Source: Irpex lacteus (Eukaryota > Basidiomycota > Agaricomycetes > Polyporales > Irpicaceae). From it: DNA of 64,000 bases. This document shows, piece after piece, positions 1 to 11,424 of this stretch; positions within the stretch are counted from its first letter, which is position 1; every line of letters begins with the position of its first letter. Position numbers and translations under genes: made by a program. Location: assembly GCA_001986395.2 (NCBI GenBank), contig MQVO02000021.1, positions 62,001 to 126,000 of the forward strand, read 5' to 3'. The notes beneath the pieces were generated by a model, which saw only the letters and a program-made list of their open reading frames with translations, made no database searches and was not told the origin of the DNA.

Positions 1-1685
1 AAACATGTGCGAACCGTCACGGTCTTCTGCAGGCCTCTCTGACTGCAAGGCCTCCGCGAAGATGGAATGTCATCCAATCAGCAAGCATTCAGCAACTCAG
101 CACCGTACCTGTTCAACACGGTACAATTTGACAACGCCGTCAAGGTAAAACCATTTTAACTGTGTATCGTATAGATAGAAGATATAATTAGTATCGCCTG
201 TGCATTTAGAGATAGAAAGCCACATAGCTATTTGATATCCTCGTGCTGCCTTCAGCTTTGTGCTCGGGGTCAAGCACAATTGCAGCTCCTGATATTATAC
301 CGATGTTCAGATATATTCTTGAACCATAACACTTGCAGAGTATAGCTTATACTGGATGGCAACGTCTATGCTGCATCGTCTGTCATGGTTAAGAACAGAA
401 CAAATAATGATCAGCTCGCAGGACATGCTACAATCGGAAAATGCCGAGCGCCACGACACAGAGCGACGAGCTCGTCTTCATCTTCAGATCTGTCATGTTT
501 ACTCTCACTACAAAGGCGCGAGCACAGAAGAGAACCCAGACTTAAGGTAACTCGAACTGCTGGTAGGTGAGTAGAAAGACCTGCGCGATTGTCCTAGAAC
601 TTACCACACCCAGAACTACTGTAGGCACCGTTGAGAGTCAGTCGTGGATTGGCTGCCACAGTCGAACTCGGTACCGGACAAGTATTGCCGACATATGCAA
701 GTTCTTGGGAAGCTAGACCAAAGAGCAGTGCAACAGTACATCTGCATGATTCGCACCGATGTGAGATGTACCTTTTCGCGGCCCGTACTCTTACATGTCG
801 AGGAAAGGTACCTCATACATGGGTACTACTTGCCAGTCCTACTGAGCCCATCAGGTTCTGTTTCGTCCTGATGTTTGACGAGCAGGCACTAAACCTATTT
901 CAATGCGAACATCCTCCAAAGGCAGCACAAACTACCCACGCGGCTATCTGTGGTAAGGATGGTCTACTTCTCCCTACTCATCTCGGTCGACTGTATTACT
1001 TCCGTGACTCTGAGTAAAATCTTTTGCTTGTCGGGATGCGCCCTACTCATCCAATATGACATTTTGACAGATATATGGTCAGTCAACATCCAAGGCAGAT
1101 CTCTTAGAAGAGGGTTTTGCGCCATTATACGGTATGATCCTATGCCCACTTGCGAGAAGTCAGTCTGCTCAAACACAGCAATTCTGTAAAGGGTCCACCA
1201 AGCAAAGCCCAGCAGTTCAGAAATGATGACGGCTGCTTGATACGAAACGACCTCGATAGTGGCCAACTCACTGCAAAAACACCAGGCTCTGTGTGTACCT
1301 CTCAACCGCATCAGACATCTGCATTGCCCCTTAAGAAGTGATGATCTCGGAGGGTGTACAGGTAACTACCGTAGCCTCTACTCCTGCTTCGAAATAATGA
1401 TCGTCGATTGAAGGTGAGTTGATTCTCTGTTCTTGTAGGTTGTATCCTTACGATCGGCTTCTTTTCACGTTGCGTTCTTCTTCGTCCAGACCTCTTCCAT
1501 TCTCGATGAATTGCGCTGAGGAAACTCTCGGAAGGCCAGGGTACGGGAGATAAGATAACGCTCTCTTTGAACGGACCCTCGGGCCTTGATGATAGGATGA
1601 TAGCTGTAGAGCATACTATGGTACCCTTCTTGTTTGACCTGTTAGACTACCTTTAACCTTCCTCAGCCAGGATTTGGGTTTTACT
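1..1685. other. Left flank without a confident gene
   Basis: Several open frames of 60-130 codons occur on both strands here, but none shows a recognisable domain, a convincing splice pattern or a good start context. I see no repeat, tRNA-like fold or transposon terminus. It could hold a fast-evolving gene or the UTRs of a gene outside the window. Confidence 0.5.
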
Positions 1686-1960
1686 ATGTCTGACATACTT
1701 AACAATGTTGAAAATCAGCCTACCATTGGTGGCCATGATAAGGATTCTATATCAAGTGCACTGCACGCACAAACATTGACAAGTGATGGACCTAAAGGTG
1801 CGTCTCAGTCCCGTCTCATGACTACAGACATGACATGAACGTATTTGTGTTTATCAGCGATGGATGTAACAGTCCTGGGTACCACGATATGTCTGATAGA
1901 AAAACTTGGCCTACTCATGCGTGTACGGTCGGAACGAGACAATCAACCTCCACTTCTCCG
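1686..1960 (+). CDS. Possible small spliced gene, convergent with the first trio gene
   Basis: An ATG at 1686 opens about 37 codons (start MSDILNNVENQ, with a GGHDKD stretch) ending near 1796 at AAAG. A well-formed intron follows (GTGCGT donor, TGACATGA branch-like sequence, TTTATCAG acceptor near 1856), after which the frame stays open into sequence antisense to the C-terminal exon of the neighbouring minus-strand gene. I do not recognise the protein. The splice signals are better than expected by chance, but the second exon overlaps coding sequence on the other strand, so the gene may end differently or not exist. The end coordinate is nominal. Confidence 0.22.
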
Positions 1961-3181
1961 CTTTGACCTCCCTCAGCTCCATTTTGCGCCTCCTCCTATC
2001 CATCCTCCTCGCCCTCTTCTCCTCTCTCCACTCCATCCGATCCAGCCTTGCATCGCCTCTCATCTGTCTTCTCTGGTCTCTTCCCATTCGTCTCTGCTCC
2101 CTTCTCATGGCCTTCTGCTCGTGGCGTGTTCTCCCATAACCACCGTTCTCCGAGTCCGAGTCTGAGTCTGAGTCGGACGAGTCGGAATCGGGATATGCAT
2201 CTGCGGCATGAAAATATCCTCGCTGGCCACCCGCTGTCGATGGTGAGCGGAGGTGAGGCATATCGGGCGGAGGACCAGTTGCTCCTGCGTGGATGATGTG
2301 TCCTTGCGCGAGTGTGATCTCAAGACGACGAGGATGGAAGAAGTACTAGCGTGTAGTGTAGCAGGTGAGTACAATATCGGATTACGACAGTTGACGGAAA
2401 GCTTACATGATTCCAGTGGTCTATGAGATTAGATACCACGCCTTGTTTCTTCCTTAGCATCTTGCTCTGTAGCGCTCTGGCTACGAACAATCCTACAGTA
2501 TTCGCGATCAACCATCGATCGACACATACGAGATGGTCACGCCTCACCTGGAAGGAAGCCGATTCCAATGACTCCGGGCGCAACATTGGCCACTATCTTA
2601 TTTAATGGCGACAGTTTACCCGCAGCCTTAATGTCGCTCAGAAGCCGTGTCCAGTCTTCTTCATTAACGTCGTGCACCACGAAAGGATGTGGCTGCGCCG
2701 GCGAAGGAGGCGGCATGGCAGGGAAACCTTTGTCGAGCTTGGAGTCAATCGAGATGAGCGAAAATGGCTGGAAAGGCTGGTCAATGAACTCGTGGAAAGG
2801 TGGTGCGCGAGTGAACCCTGGAGGTGGAGGGTTGAGCAGTTCGTCTGCGGTGGGACTCTTGAACCTGAATCCAGACGAAGGGGAAGGGGAGCGACTGGGC
2901 CCTGCCTGAGGGACTTGAAGCGACGAGCTGGATGACTGAGGGGCGGCCGCTTCTTTCTCGTTGCCAAAGCTTTGATTAGGAGAGGGCTGGGATGAAGGAG
3001 CGAACACTGATGAAGCCACCCCTCTCGGAGAATATGCAGGTGGTGCATCCTGCGCAAGTTCATGCTCTTCTTGAGCTATGTTTCCTGGGCTCCTGTTCCT
3101 GAAAGGATTCGAGTTACTGGGAGACGGCGCAGTACCGTACGCATGTTGCTGTGATTCTTCGAAGGTGGGTGTAGCCATCAA
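1911..3181 (-). CDS. Unknown conserved fungal protein, tandem copy 1 (intact)
   Basis: Three exons (3181-2548, 2492-2407, 2345-1911) give about 384 residues. The N-terminal ~110 residues are Ser/Pro-rich and look disordered. A conserved core follows: a PPPGF motif, an acidic-aromatic segment with LISIDSKLDKGFP, then HPFVVHDVNEEDW and a hydrophobic glycine-rich stretch (GVIGIGFLPG). An 86-nt middle exon carries the DHWNH motif at its end. The last exon starts YFFHPRRLEITLAQG, passes through an Asp/Ser repeat, then an Arg/Lys-rich charged helix, and ends with EKWRLIVSFRP. I do not recognise the family and assign no function. It is the only one of three adjacent paralogues open throughout. Splice sites keep phase and the middle exon is 86 nt in all three copies, which supports the model. 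Confidence 0.8.
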
Positions 3182-3864
3182 GTAGTATAGTTAGTTTAAG
3201 TTGTGTTGGGGGATGTATGGGGGGAGGGGGGGTTGCCTGACGGTCGTCATCGTTCGAATATTTATACCTCTATAAAACATTGATAGCTCAGGCTGTTGAT
3301 CATTCGGATGCGATGTTCGACGCAAAACCGCCGCTGCATCGCACGTAAGTAGCTAGTTCTGCTCACGATTGCATGGGGATCAATTCATGCCGTGATGACT
3401 CAGGTGAGGAGCTATGCGCGACCTCGTCGTGCCAGCCTATGAGATGAGGAGGCTGTCCGTCTTCACACCACCCTATTTTGTTGTGCGTATCAATGCCTGA
3501 TCGGAAGCAAATTCGACTGGAAGGAAGAGAGCAGAAGAGAGCTCATTGCTGTGCAACACTCTCGTTCCTGGTGTCGAAGGCGAAAGCTATGCAACAACAG
3601 AGACAGCTGTTTATGTAACTGAACATGCAGGCCTACACTTGTTCTGATACTTGTGTATAGTTCACGTTATGAAAACGAGTGATCGACTCGGTGGCCGAGG
3701 TGATGACGCGCTCGCGCTGAGTCCACGGCGCCTCATCACGCGGTAAGATGTCGATCATGATATCACTGGTGTACAAAAGTGGTAAGTTATCGCTTCGTTG
3801 AGATAAACGTGCGGGAGTCAAACGATAAACGATGCTATACATTATACAGAGACGGTCGAGTGCA
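3182..3864. other. Intergenic spacer between trio copies 1 and 2
   Basis: It holds the promoter of copy 1 (TATA-like element at 3259-3268) and the 3' flank of copy 2. I see no open frame with a recognisable product. Confidence 0.6.
3259..3268 (-). promoter_or_regulatory. TATA-like box upstream of trio copy 1
   Basis: On the minus strand the sequence reads GGTATAAATA, about 80 bp upstream of the ATG at 3181, a typical spacing for a fungal core promoter. Confidence 0.45.
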
Positions 3865-5210
3865 TCATACAGACGGCGGCCTAAAAGACACGATGAGTCT
3901 CCATTTCTCACCACTAGCGTCCTTAATGGCCTGTTTCCTTCTTCGTCTAGCGTATCGCCTCTCGTCCTTCTCCTGTTTCCATTCGTTCCGCTTTTGCTTC
4001 TTGTCTCGTTTCCTCTCCTGCTTGAGCTCTTTTCGCTCTTGCTTTCTTTGCCGCTTCTCGCGTTTCCTCGCCTCTTTGGAATCATAGCTGCCATCGTGCT
4101 CATGGCGACTACCGTGTCGTGCGTCTTCGTCCTCGGACGAGGACGATGAAGAGGAATCCGAATCCGAGACTTGCTCAGTGGTATTAATGTATGTGTTTTT
4201 GCTCGTTATGATCGGAGAGAGAGTGTAGATTCGGCATATCTGGAGGCGGCCCTGGTTCGCCTGCATGGACGACACGACCCTGGGCCAAGGTAATACGCAT
4301 GAGACGAGGGTGAAAGAAGTGCTGGATGTCGCAATAATCAGTATCTTAAAATCTTAGAGTGCCCGTTGCATGATCACATAAATGATGTAACGATGCGCAA
4401 CTTACAAGATTCCAATGGTCTATGATGTCCGCGACAATAGCGACCTTCTTTTTCTTCATACCCTTCTCTATTGCACGTGTCAAGAATAATCCTGGTGCCG
4501 TCTATAGTCAGCACACGCGTCACGGTGTCTGTCACAGAAGGACAATTTACCTCCTACAAGACCAGCTCCCGAGAGCATCGGTACGACATTCGAAACTACC
4601 TTGTCCCTTCCCGATAGTTTGCTGACAACCTTGACATCGTTCAGTAGGCGGGTCCAATCCTCTTCGTGAACGTCGTGCACGATGAACGGGTGCGGCTGAC
4701 AGGGGGACGGAGGTATAACAGCAGGAAACCCCTTGTCCAAGTTGGAGTCGATAGAAATGAGGGAGAAAGTAGGAAAGGGGGCGGCCATAAGTTCATGATA
4801 AGGCGGCGAACGAGAGAAACATGGGGGAAGCGACTCGAACATGTCACTTGCAGTGTTCCCCATAAACTTGCTCTTCATACCAGGCGAAGCCGCCCCAGAC
4901 GGTGGTCGGGAGGTACTGGCTGAAGCTGTCATTTGCAGAGACTGTCCATGCTGATTAGCTCTGTTGTATTCCTGTGATAAATTCGTTAGCAGTGGCTGGG
5001 AGAACGTGCAGGCGAGCGTACATTAGTCTCTCTTTGCGTATAGAGTGGAGGAGGGCCAAGAGGGGCACCGTAAGTGACGCCCCGTTGGCTCATAGCCAGA
5101 GACGGATTCCTGGACACATTAGAGTCAGGAGTGACCGGCGTATCGTAAAGAGTTCCTGTGTTCGTCTTCTCTGGGGGATAATTATCTGGGTAAATCATCG
5201 CTCTACGCAT
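3865..5210 (-). pseudogene. Unknown conserved fungal protein, tandem copy 2 (frameshift before tail)
   Basis: The exons are 5210-5022, 4971-4551, 4491-4406 and 4321 onward. The core matches copies 1 and 3: the shared KSKFMGNTASD block, HPFIVHDVHEEDW, an 86-nt exon ending DHWNL, then HFFHPRLMRITLAQG and PPPDMP. Soon after PPPDMP the reading frame hits TAA at 4184-4186. The Ser/Asp tract, the Lys/Arg-rich helix and the conserved end EKWRLIVSFRP lie in the next frame and run to 3865. No GT donor lies between the two segments. One fewer A in the A5 run near 4196-4200 would join the frames. As read, the product stops at about 277 residues without the basic tail. It may be a true lesion, a base-call error, or a real gene with an unusual intron. 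Confidence 0.65.
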
Positions 5211-5950
5211 GGGGGGAGGGAGTTGTGGTAATAGTGACTTAGGGGGGATCTGTTATATGAAGTTGGGGGGAAGCTCAAAGCGTTGGATACCACGCAAAAC
5301 CTGTGTGTAAGCAAGCTCGGGCGACGATAGAAGATTAACATCGCTACGTTAAAACCTGTCCATAGAAGGACTGCGCATCTGCGCGGAGAACCATCGGAGA
5401 ATGTGAATGAAGGAGAGTTGCAAGCACCGATCGCTGCCCCACATATACGAGCGGCATTAAATGACAATCGCTTCGCTCGATGTCGAACTAGACATGGTGT
5501 CAATCTTCGCGAAAAAAAACCATGCCCGAAGATGCTTACTCATCGCCTTTTGTCAACAAACTGGGTGAATTAAGGTTTGTTGAGAGTTCAACGGCGCTCA
5601 AGCTGTAGTGCAGCATAGAGAAGGTAATCTACACAGGCTGCACAATGTCGTGAGCACATAAGGTTATCAGAGCAGAAGAATAGTACCTCCGAGGCAAAAA
5701 GACGGGAATTGGGATACACGCCAACTCATTGGGAGAAACTCAATTGGAAAATACCCTCTGAGCTGATGGACGCAGGCACAAAGGAGGAATCCAGCCACCG
5801 ATTGACAGAACCTGTGCGAAATAGATCCCATAGAAATTAAGAAGCACAGATACTGACTTTGTAACTCAAGGTGAGTTCCCAAATTCGGGTTCGCATCTAT
5901 AACGTAAGAACGCAGCAAGATGATTCGAGACAACAATACTTAACACGTCT
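5211..5950. other. Intergenic spacer between trio copies 2 and 3
   Basis: About 740 bp with no supported gene. It should contain the copy 2 promoter; only a weak TATA-like stretch (CATATAAC, minus strand, near 5252) is visible. Confidence 0.5.
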
Positions 5951-7250
5951 TCACATACTTGGCTGTGGCCTGAACGAGATGGTTAGCCTCCATTTCTCCC
6001 TGCTGGATTCCTTGTCTTCTTCTCTGCGTTCCCGCCTAGCCTCGATCCTCTCCCTTCGATCCTGTCAAATACCACTGCGCATGCCCAGCCTCCCAGCTCT
6101 CCTTCTGAACCTCCCCATGCTCTGCTCGCCGAAGGATGACTCGTGGTCCGAGTGGTATATTGCCGCGTTGAGCTGGTCGTGAGAAGAGGTCCTGATGTTG
6201 AGCATATCCGGCGAAGAGCCGGATGCGCCTGCATACACGACATGACCTTGAGCCAAAGTGATTTCCATCCAACGGGGATAAAAAAAGTACTGGATAGGGA
6301 TAAACAAGTTAGAATCAGCTTAAGCATGGCACAGTAGATAGAAGACGAACGTGATTCCAATGGTCGATTATGTCCGAGACGACGACAACTTTCTTCTTCT
6401 TCATACCCTTCTCCATCGCCGATGTTACAAACATTCCTGTCAGGATTATTTTCAGTAAAAGAAGGAGTAGATCATAGATATAGTTGTCACCTCCTAAGAA
6501 ACCGACTCCCATCACCATCGGTGCAACATTGGAGATCACCTTGTCCATCCCCGACAATTTGCTCACAACCTTGATATCGTTCAGGAGGCGTTCCCAGTCT
6601 TCCTGACGAACGTCATGGACGACGAACGGATGCGGCTGACATGAGGACGGTGGGATCAAGTTAGGGAACCCCTTCTCCAGGCTAGACTCCACCGAGATGT
6701 GCGTAAATACGGGAAAGGGCGCGTACATGAGATCGTTGTGCGGAGGTGGACGGGAGAACCCTGGAGGGGGCGACTCGAAAATGTCGCTTGCTGTATTTCC
6801 CATGAACTTGCTCTTCAACCCGTGCGTCGAGGCAGACGATGAAGAGCGTGAGGCATCGGAGGTTGGAACGTCGAGCGAAGATCCCGTAGGTGGAAGATGC
6901 ACAAGTTGTTGCATGTAGTTCTCGACGGCGTGTGGTTGGGATTTGTGGTTCTCTTTAGCGTAGCAATCCTCTTGGTATAGTAAGGAGTGCTCGCTGTAGC
7001 CTTGGTATTGTCCTGCCGATGCATTATCAGGCGAGTGAGGAACAGTAGGTGGGGGTAGACACACACCTGCACTATTCTTCGTATAGTATGCAGGCGGAGG
7101 CCCAGAGGGCGGAGCATACAAGATGTCTTGCCGAGCCGCTGCTGTAGTGCTCACGAATGGGCTCCCGTCAGGCTCTCCAGAGGGGTAAGAGTACCCGGAC
7201 TGAACCTTCTCTTTGGGATATTCGTAGTCCATGCGGAGGCTCAAGGGCAA
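5951..7250 (-). pseudogene. Unknown conserved fungal protein, tandem copy 3 (in-frame TGA)
   Basis: The exons are 7250-7067, 7012-6491, 6436-6351 and 6289 onward. The 54-nt intron at 7066-7013 is in frame and without stops, so it may be retained; it sits where copy 2 has its first intron. The core shows KSKFMGNTASD, PPPGFSRPPP, HPFVVHDVRQEDW, GVGFLGG and an 86-nt exon ending DHWNH, then YFFYPRWMEITLAQG. An in-frame TGA at 6065-6067 interrupts the last exon. The same frame then continues through a basic helix to EKWRLTISFRP and a second stop at 5951-5953. Translation to the first stop gives about 338 residues. A CGA-to-TGA transition would explain it. A 57-nt intron (donor near 6116, AAG acceptor) could also skip the stop in frame, but its signals are poor. 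Confidence 0.65.
6065..6067 (-). other. In-frame TGA within trio copy 3
   Basis: The codon lies between residues reading RSGI and QDRRE; downstream the same frame encodes the conserved family C-terminus. Confidence 0.85.
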
Positions 7251-7300
7251 GAGAGAAGAGGCTTTGCAAGTGGCTGCATGTTCATCCCTTTCGGTGCAGC

Positions 7301-7310
7301 GTATTTATGC
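7301..7310 (-). promoter_or_regulatory. TATA-like box upstream of trio copy 3
   Basis: The minus strand reads GCATAAATAC about 50 bp upstream of the ATG at 7250. Confidence 0.4.
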
Positions 7311-8774
7311 TGAAGAGGATCGGTCACTGTAGACTTGACCACTGCTCGCTTCACCTGGAGCAGAGATCCTGAACCTCTTAGTAGTGAAGTTGTTTCACCA
7401 ACGTATCCGAGTGATAGCAAGCCGTTGCAAACGTGCGGCGTCGGAGGCCATCAGCTATGGGCGGTATGAGAGGCTCTGAATGCCTGATATGTTTACACTG
7501 TCAAGGTACGATAGGAAGTCAGTATTCGTGAGAAGTTGGACAATCTTGCTACTCACGCGTCCGTTGATGCGGTGCAATCAATGACACGCTCATCCGTAGC
7601 CCGTGAGCGTGAGCATGGTAGTGCGTTCTCATGACTGCCAGTGAGGAACGGTACTATCTATAGTCGATGCATTTAGTGAGACCGACAGCTCGAGAGATGA
7701 TTCGGAGACCCATAATTCAAGATGTAGGAGACTACACTGGCTGGCGGTAGCGTGAAGAACTGGCGGTTGGCCTTTCGAGTCGCCAATAGCATGAGGCTCT
7801 ATCAGCGTGCCTGTATTTTCTCAACACAGATACTGTACCCTGATAGAGCTTATGTAGGCTACACCACGTCTGCAACGTAGCTGACGAGTAGACATGTCCT
7901 CCGATTCCGTACGTACTCGCCATATACCATGATGACAGTACAGGGACAAGAAACTGTCTGGACGATGCGGCCATCACACTTCTAGAAGCTCATTTTCAAC
8001 TCGCACACGCACGTCTGCATTCGCATTTCGAACTTTATTCCATTCGGTGTACCTACCTAGCGTTGCTACAAGACACTAAAAACCACGACGACAGACAAAT
8101 ACTTATACTGTACAAATGTTGATGAATTACTACGGCAACAACGGCGCGTTTCAATCTATTTAGAGGGAGAGAGAGAAAAGAGAGCAATATCGAACAGAAG
8201 AGGGAGAGTGAGATATGGACAAGGGGAAGAGCTGGCCAGCGACTATCCCGGAAAGGTTGAGCGAGGCTGGGAGCTCAAAGCGAAGAACGAACACATGTCA
8301 CAGAGATGAGATGAGAAAACGATGAGGGAGGGAGTGTGTGTGCGAATTTGGAGGGAGTTGAGTCCGTGGGCAATGCAATGAGAGGGGGTGGTTGAGGGGT
8401 TGGGTTGTTGGAGCTGACATACCAGTATTGGTATAGGTACGGAAAGAAGGAGGATCGATGGATAGGATAGAGCGGAGGGGCGAGGAGTGATAGAAGAAGA
8501 TTAGGCGAATGGTCGAAACACGTCTTGAGCACGCGTAGGACGTAACGATACGGGCAGGGAGGCAGCAAGAAAAGCAACTGTATGCTATCATATGGAGGTA
8601 TCAGAAGAAACAGAACGGAACCACAGAACAGAACGACTGCTTTTTCGTCTCGAGACGGGGCTCGCCACACCTGACATTGGCGGGCCTCGTCGGAGCGCGT
8701 TTCTCTAGCGTCCACTTTCGCTTTCCTAAACCATTCTCCACCTTCTAGAGAATTCGCGCTGGATCGATAACGAC
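7311..8774. other. Intergenic region, partly bZIP 3' UTR
   Basis: No supported gene lies here. The right part (roughly 8100-8774) follows the stop of the bZIP gene and is probably its 3' UTR. Purine-rich tracts near 8160-8280 are low-complexity. The remaining open frames lack any family signature. Confidence 0.5.
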
Positions 8775-10791
8775 TTAGAGACGAAGCCCTTCGAACATCT
8801 TGTCCAGCTTGCATGCCTCCTTCGCCTGTTCGCAGAGAGACGGCGACCGCGAAGCCAGTCGGGGAGAAGCAACCCTCTCGCTGGCGACAACTGGTGCAGG
8901 TGTGTGTGCCGGTGTCGACTTGGGCTCCACGTCCACAACACGCACGACTGCCTTGCCTTCGAGTACCTTCCTAACCTTCTCAGCGTCCCACGCTGATCGG
9001 GATGGGCCAGGGCGATTCGAAGGTTCTCCGGAGAACGCATCCCAGAAGGCGTTTCCAAGCTTGCCAAGCAGAGTTTGCGAGGCCATCGACGCGAGCATCG
9101 CTTGTTGTGCCGCCGCTGACTGCTGAGCGTTCGCCTTGCTGTGGTTGTGGTTGTGTACGTTCGACGGGTGCAGAGCAGGCGAAGCAGGTGGCGTGGGATA
9201 AGCGCTTGAGGCAGACTTCCCGGAGATCATCGCAGACAACGTGGGGCTCTTTGCGAAATAATGAGGACGCAAGCCGCTCGCGAGACCAGAAAGCGGGGGC
9301 GTAGTTGACTTGTTGGAAGTGCTGGCCTGGCCCTGGGGCTGGCGCTGCTGTTGCTGGCCCATTCTAGTCCACAACTGCATGCGGTATCTGATAGGAGAGA
9401 TGAAACACGAGTTAGTGGCATGTTCAGATATCTACGATAGTGGGAGAAAGATACATACGCATCGATGCTCTTCATTGTGAAGGGGTTCATGTCGGTGAAT
9501 GAGTCGAACGCAGACATCGGTAGAGACAACTCCATTGTCTTTTCCGGTAGCGGCTGCCCATTGAGCATAGGGTTGATGTTCTCCTGGAGTGCAGGGCTCT
9601 TGCGGCCGACGGGCTTGCCGGAGAGAACACTTGAGAGGTCTGGAACGAGGGTCGTGTGAACGGGGGTAACACCTCCGATACCGCCCAGACTGCCGCCCCA
9701 GAATCCACGTCCACTGAGACGAGGAGACGATGCGAGGTCCTTGTGTACATTTGGAGTGAGGAGGGGGCTCTTGGGTGTCGGAGGAGGGCTCTTGATTGAG
9801 GAAGCTGCCAGCGCTGCCGCAGAGACAGCAGGAAGGGGCGCGGGTGGCGGCAGAACGGGTGTATCGATACGACCTCTGCCGTCCAGGAGAGCCTTCTTCA
9901 ACGCTGATATCTCTTGTCGAAGGGCAAGGTTCTCAGACTTTGTACTACCCAGCTCGCCGCGAATGGCCTCAATGAGGCGATCACGCTCAGCGATATCGCC
10001 TTCTAGCGTCGATATGTACTCTAATTAAAAACAATATTAGAAATATACAAGGACAAAGAAGTTGAATGAGACAAACCTTTTCGTCGCACGCGGAAGTTCC
10101 TTGCGCTGATCTTGTTGCGAAGTTGCCTCTTCTCCTTGGAAGACATTTTCTTATACTCTTCAGGAGTGGGACGCCAATCGTCGGGATCAACTGATGTCGT
10201 CGCCAGTATGCCTTCCTTCTTGTCTGAGGCGGATTTCTTTACGATGCCGCCAGACTGTACTGTGCCTTTCCGGTCCTTGCCTTTGCCACCAACCTTGATC
10301 GGGGCGAGGAATGACTCATCATCATCATCCTCATCATCGTCGCCCTCCTCGTCTCCAAATTCACTGTGAGACTTGGCGAGAGACGATGGAGTATCCATCA
10401 TTTGGGGGTCGATCGTGACGGGAGAATCGCCACTTGATGGGGAAGTACTCGAAAAGCCCGCCTCGGGGCTGCTGAGTCCAACCGGAGGAAATGAGCCCAT
10501 AAAGTCAAAGGGGGCCGCACTCGTGGGTGGCACCTCACTGGCTTTGGCGAGCACGTCGTCGTTCAGATAAAACTCGAGAAAGCCGTTGTCAGACGCAATG
10601 GTGGGCTCGAAGGGGTTGGGAGGCGTCGGGGGGAGGGCGGCGAAGGAGTTGGAGGGGGAGTTGGACGAGGAGCGAGAGGAGGAGCCGCTCGCGCCTCCTG
10701 CCGAGGGGCCTGAGAGCATGTCGAAGTTGAAAAAGTCCTCAAGAGCGGTGTTCATGGCGTAATTTGATACGAGGGGATTGTCTGTCATCAT
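8775..10791 (-). CDS. bZIP transcription factor
   Basis: Three exons (10791-10077, 10020-9459, 9387-8775) give about 629 residues. The first intron falls inside the bZIP domain. The basic region reads KEKRQLRNKISARNFRVRRK, with the expected N-x-x-x-A-R-N-F-R core, and continues across the intron into a leucine zipper (EYISTLEGDIAERDRLIEAI and on). An acidic Asp/Glu run and Ser/Pro-rich segments lie N-terminal. A long Pro/Ser/Ala-rich C-terminus ends with a short charged helix. The family binds DNA as dimers in the nucleus; which regulator this is cannot be told from the sequence. I chose the ATG at 10791 because the frame above it lacks another ATG and a plausible 5' UTR intron (GTAAGC to GCGCCAG) lies upstream. 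Confidence 0.9.
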
Positions 10792-11424
10792 CCCGTCGTC
10801 GTTGTCGATGTCGAGGAGAGGCTGCTGTTGTTCTGGATGAAGGTGGTGGTTTGAAGGCAAGAGGGAACTGGCGCCAAAGGACCGCAGCGGCAGGTAACGC
10901 GCCACAACAAAATGGCTTACGAGTCCACGGCGGCACGGAAGCACAAAGAAAGCAGGAGAACTGATTTCAACTGAACCAATCCAGCTAGTAACGCCGCCGT
11001 ATCACGACAACACCCGCCTTCTCTGCGCAGTCTTTTATACTCACAGTCGGTGCCTGTACTGCTCGACTCTGGTCCAGAATAAAATGGGTGAACACGGCTC
11101 GCCACCCGAGCCCACCAAAGTCAGTCTCGATCACAACAAAAACCATCGACGTGCAGCAGCGTGCAGCACAATTTGCGGGCGCAGCAGCCACCTCACTCGA
11201 GATAATCTCTGCGGCCTCCTACTAGGTTCAATTAGTGACACCTGGTGACTCGTGCAGCCCCTCGCAGCGGTGCCGTACGTGGCCGCAGCCTCGATTACCG
11301 CTTGTGGAAATGCTCTCGGCGTCTCCCGTCTCCCAGATCTGGTGCATCATGATGTGATGCGCGCTTTTGCTCAGACTCCTTGGTCTCAACATCGTGCCCA
11401 CCGACGAGCTCACCGCCTCACACG
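10792..11424. other. Divergent promoter region, bZIP and eIF4E2
   Basis: About 630 bp separate the two divergent starts and should carry both promoters. A likely bZIP 5' UTR intron (about 10918 down to 10865) lies at the left. I see no clear TATA box. Confidence 0.5.

Noticed and set aside
631..1017. 128-codon open frame on the plus strand
   Set aside because: No domain, biased composition or splice context; several overlapping frames of similar length occur here by chance.
10792..10944. N-terminal extension of the bZIP protein to 10944
   Set aside because: The frame is open but begins at GTG, not ATG, and crosses a plausible 5' UTR intron.
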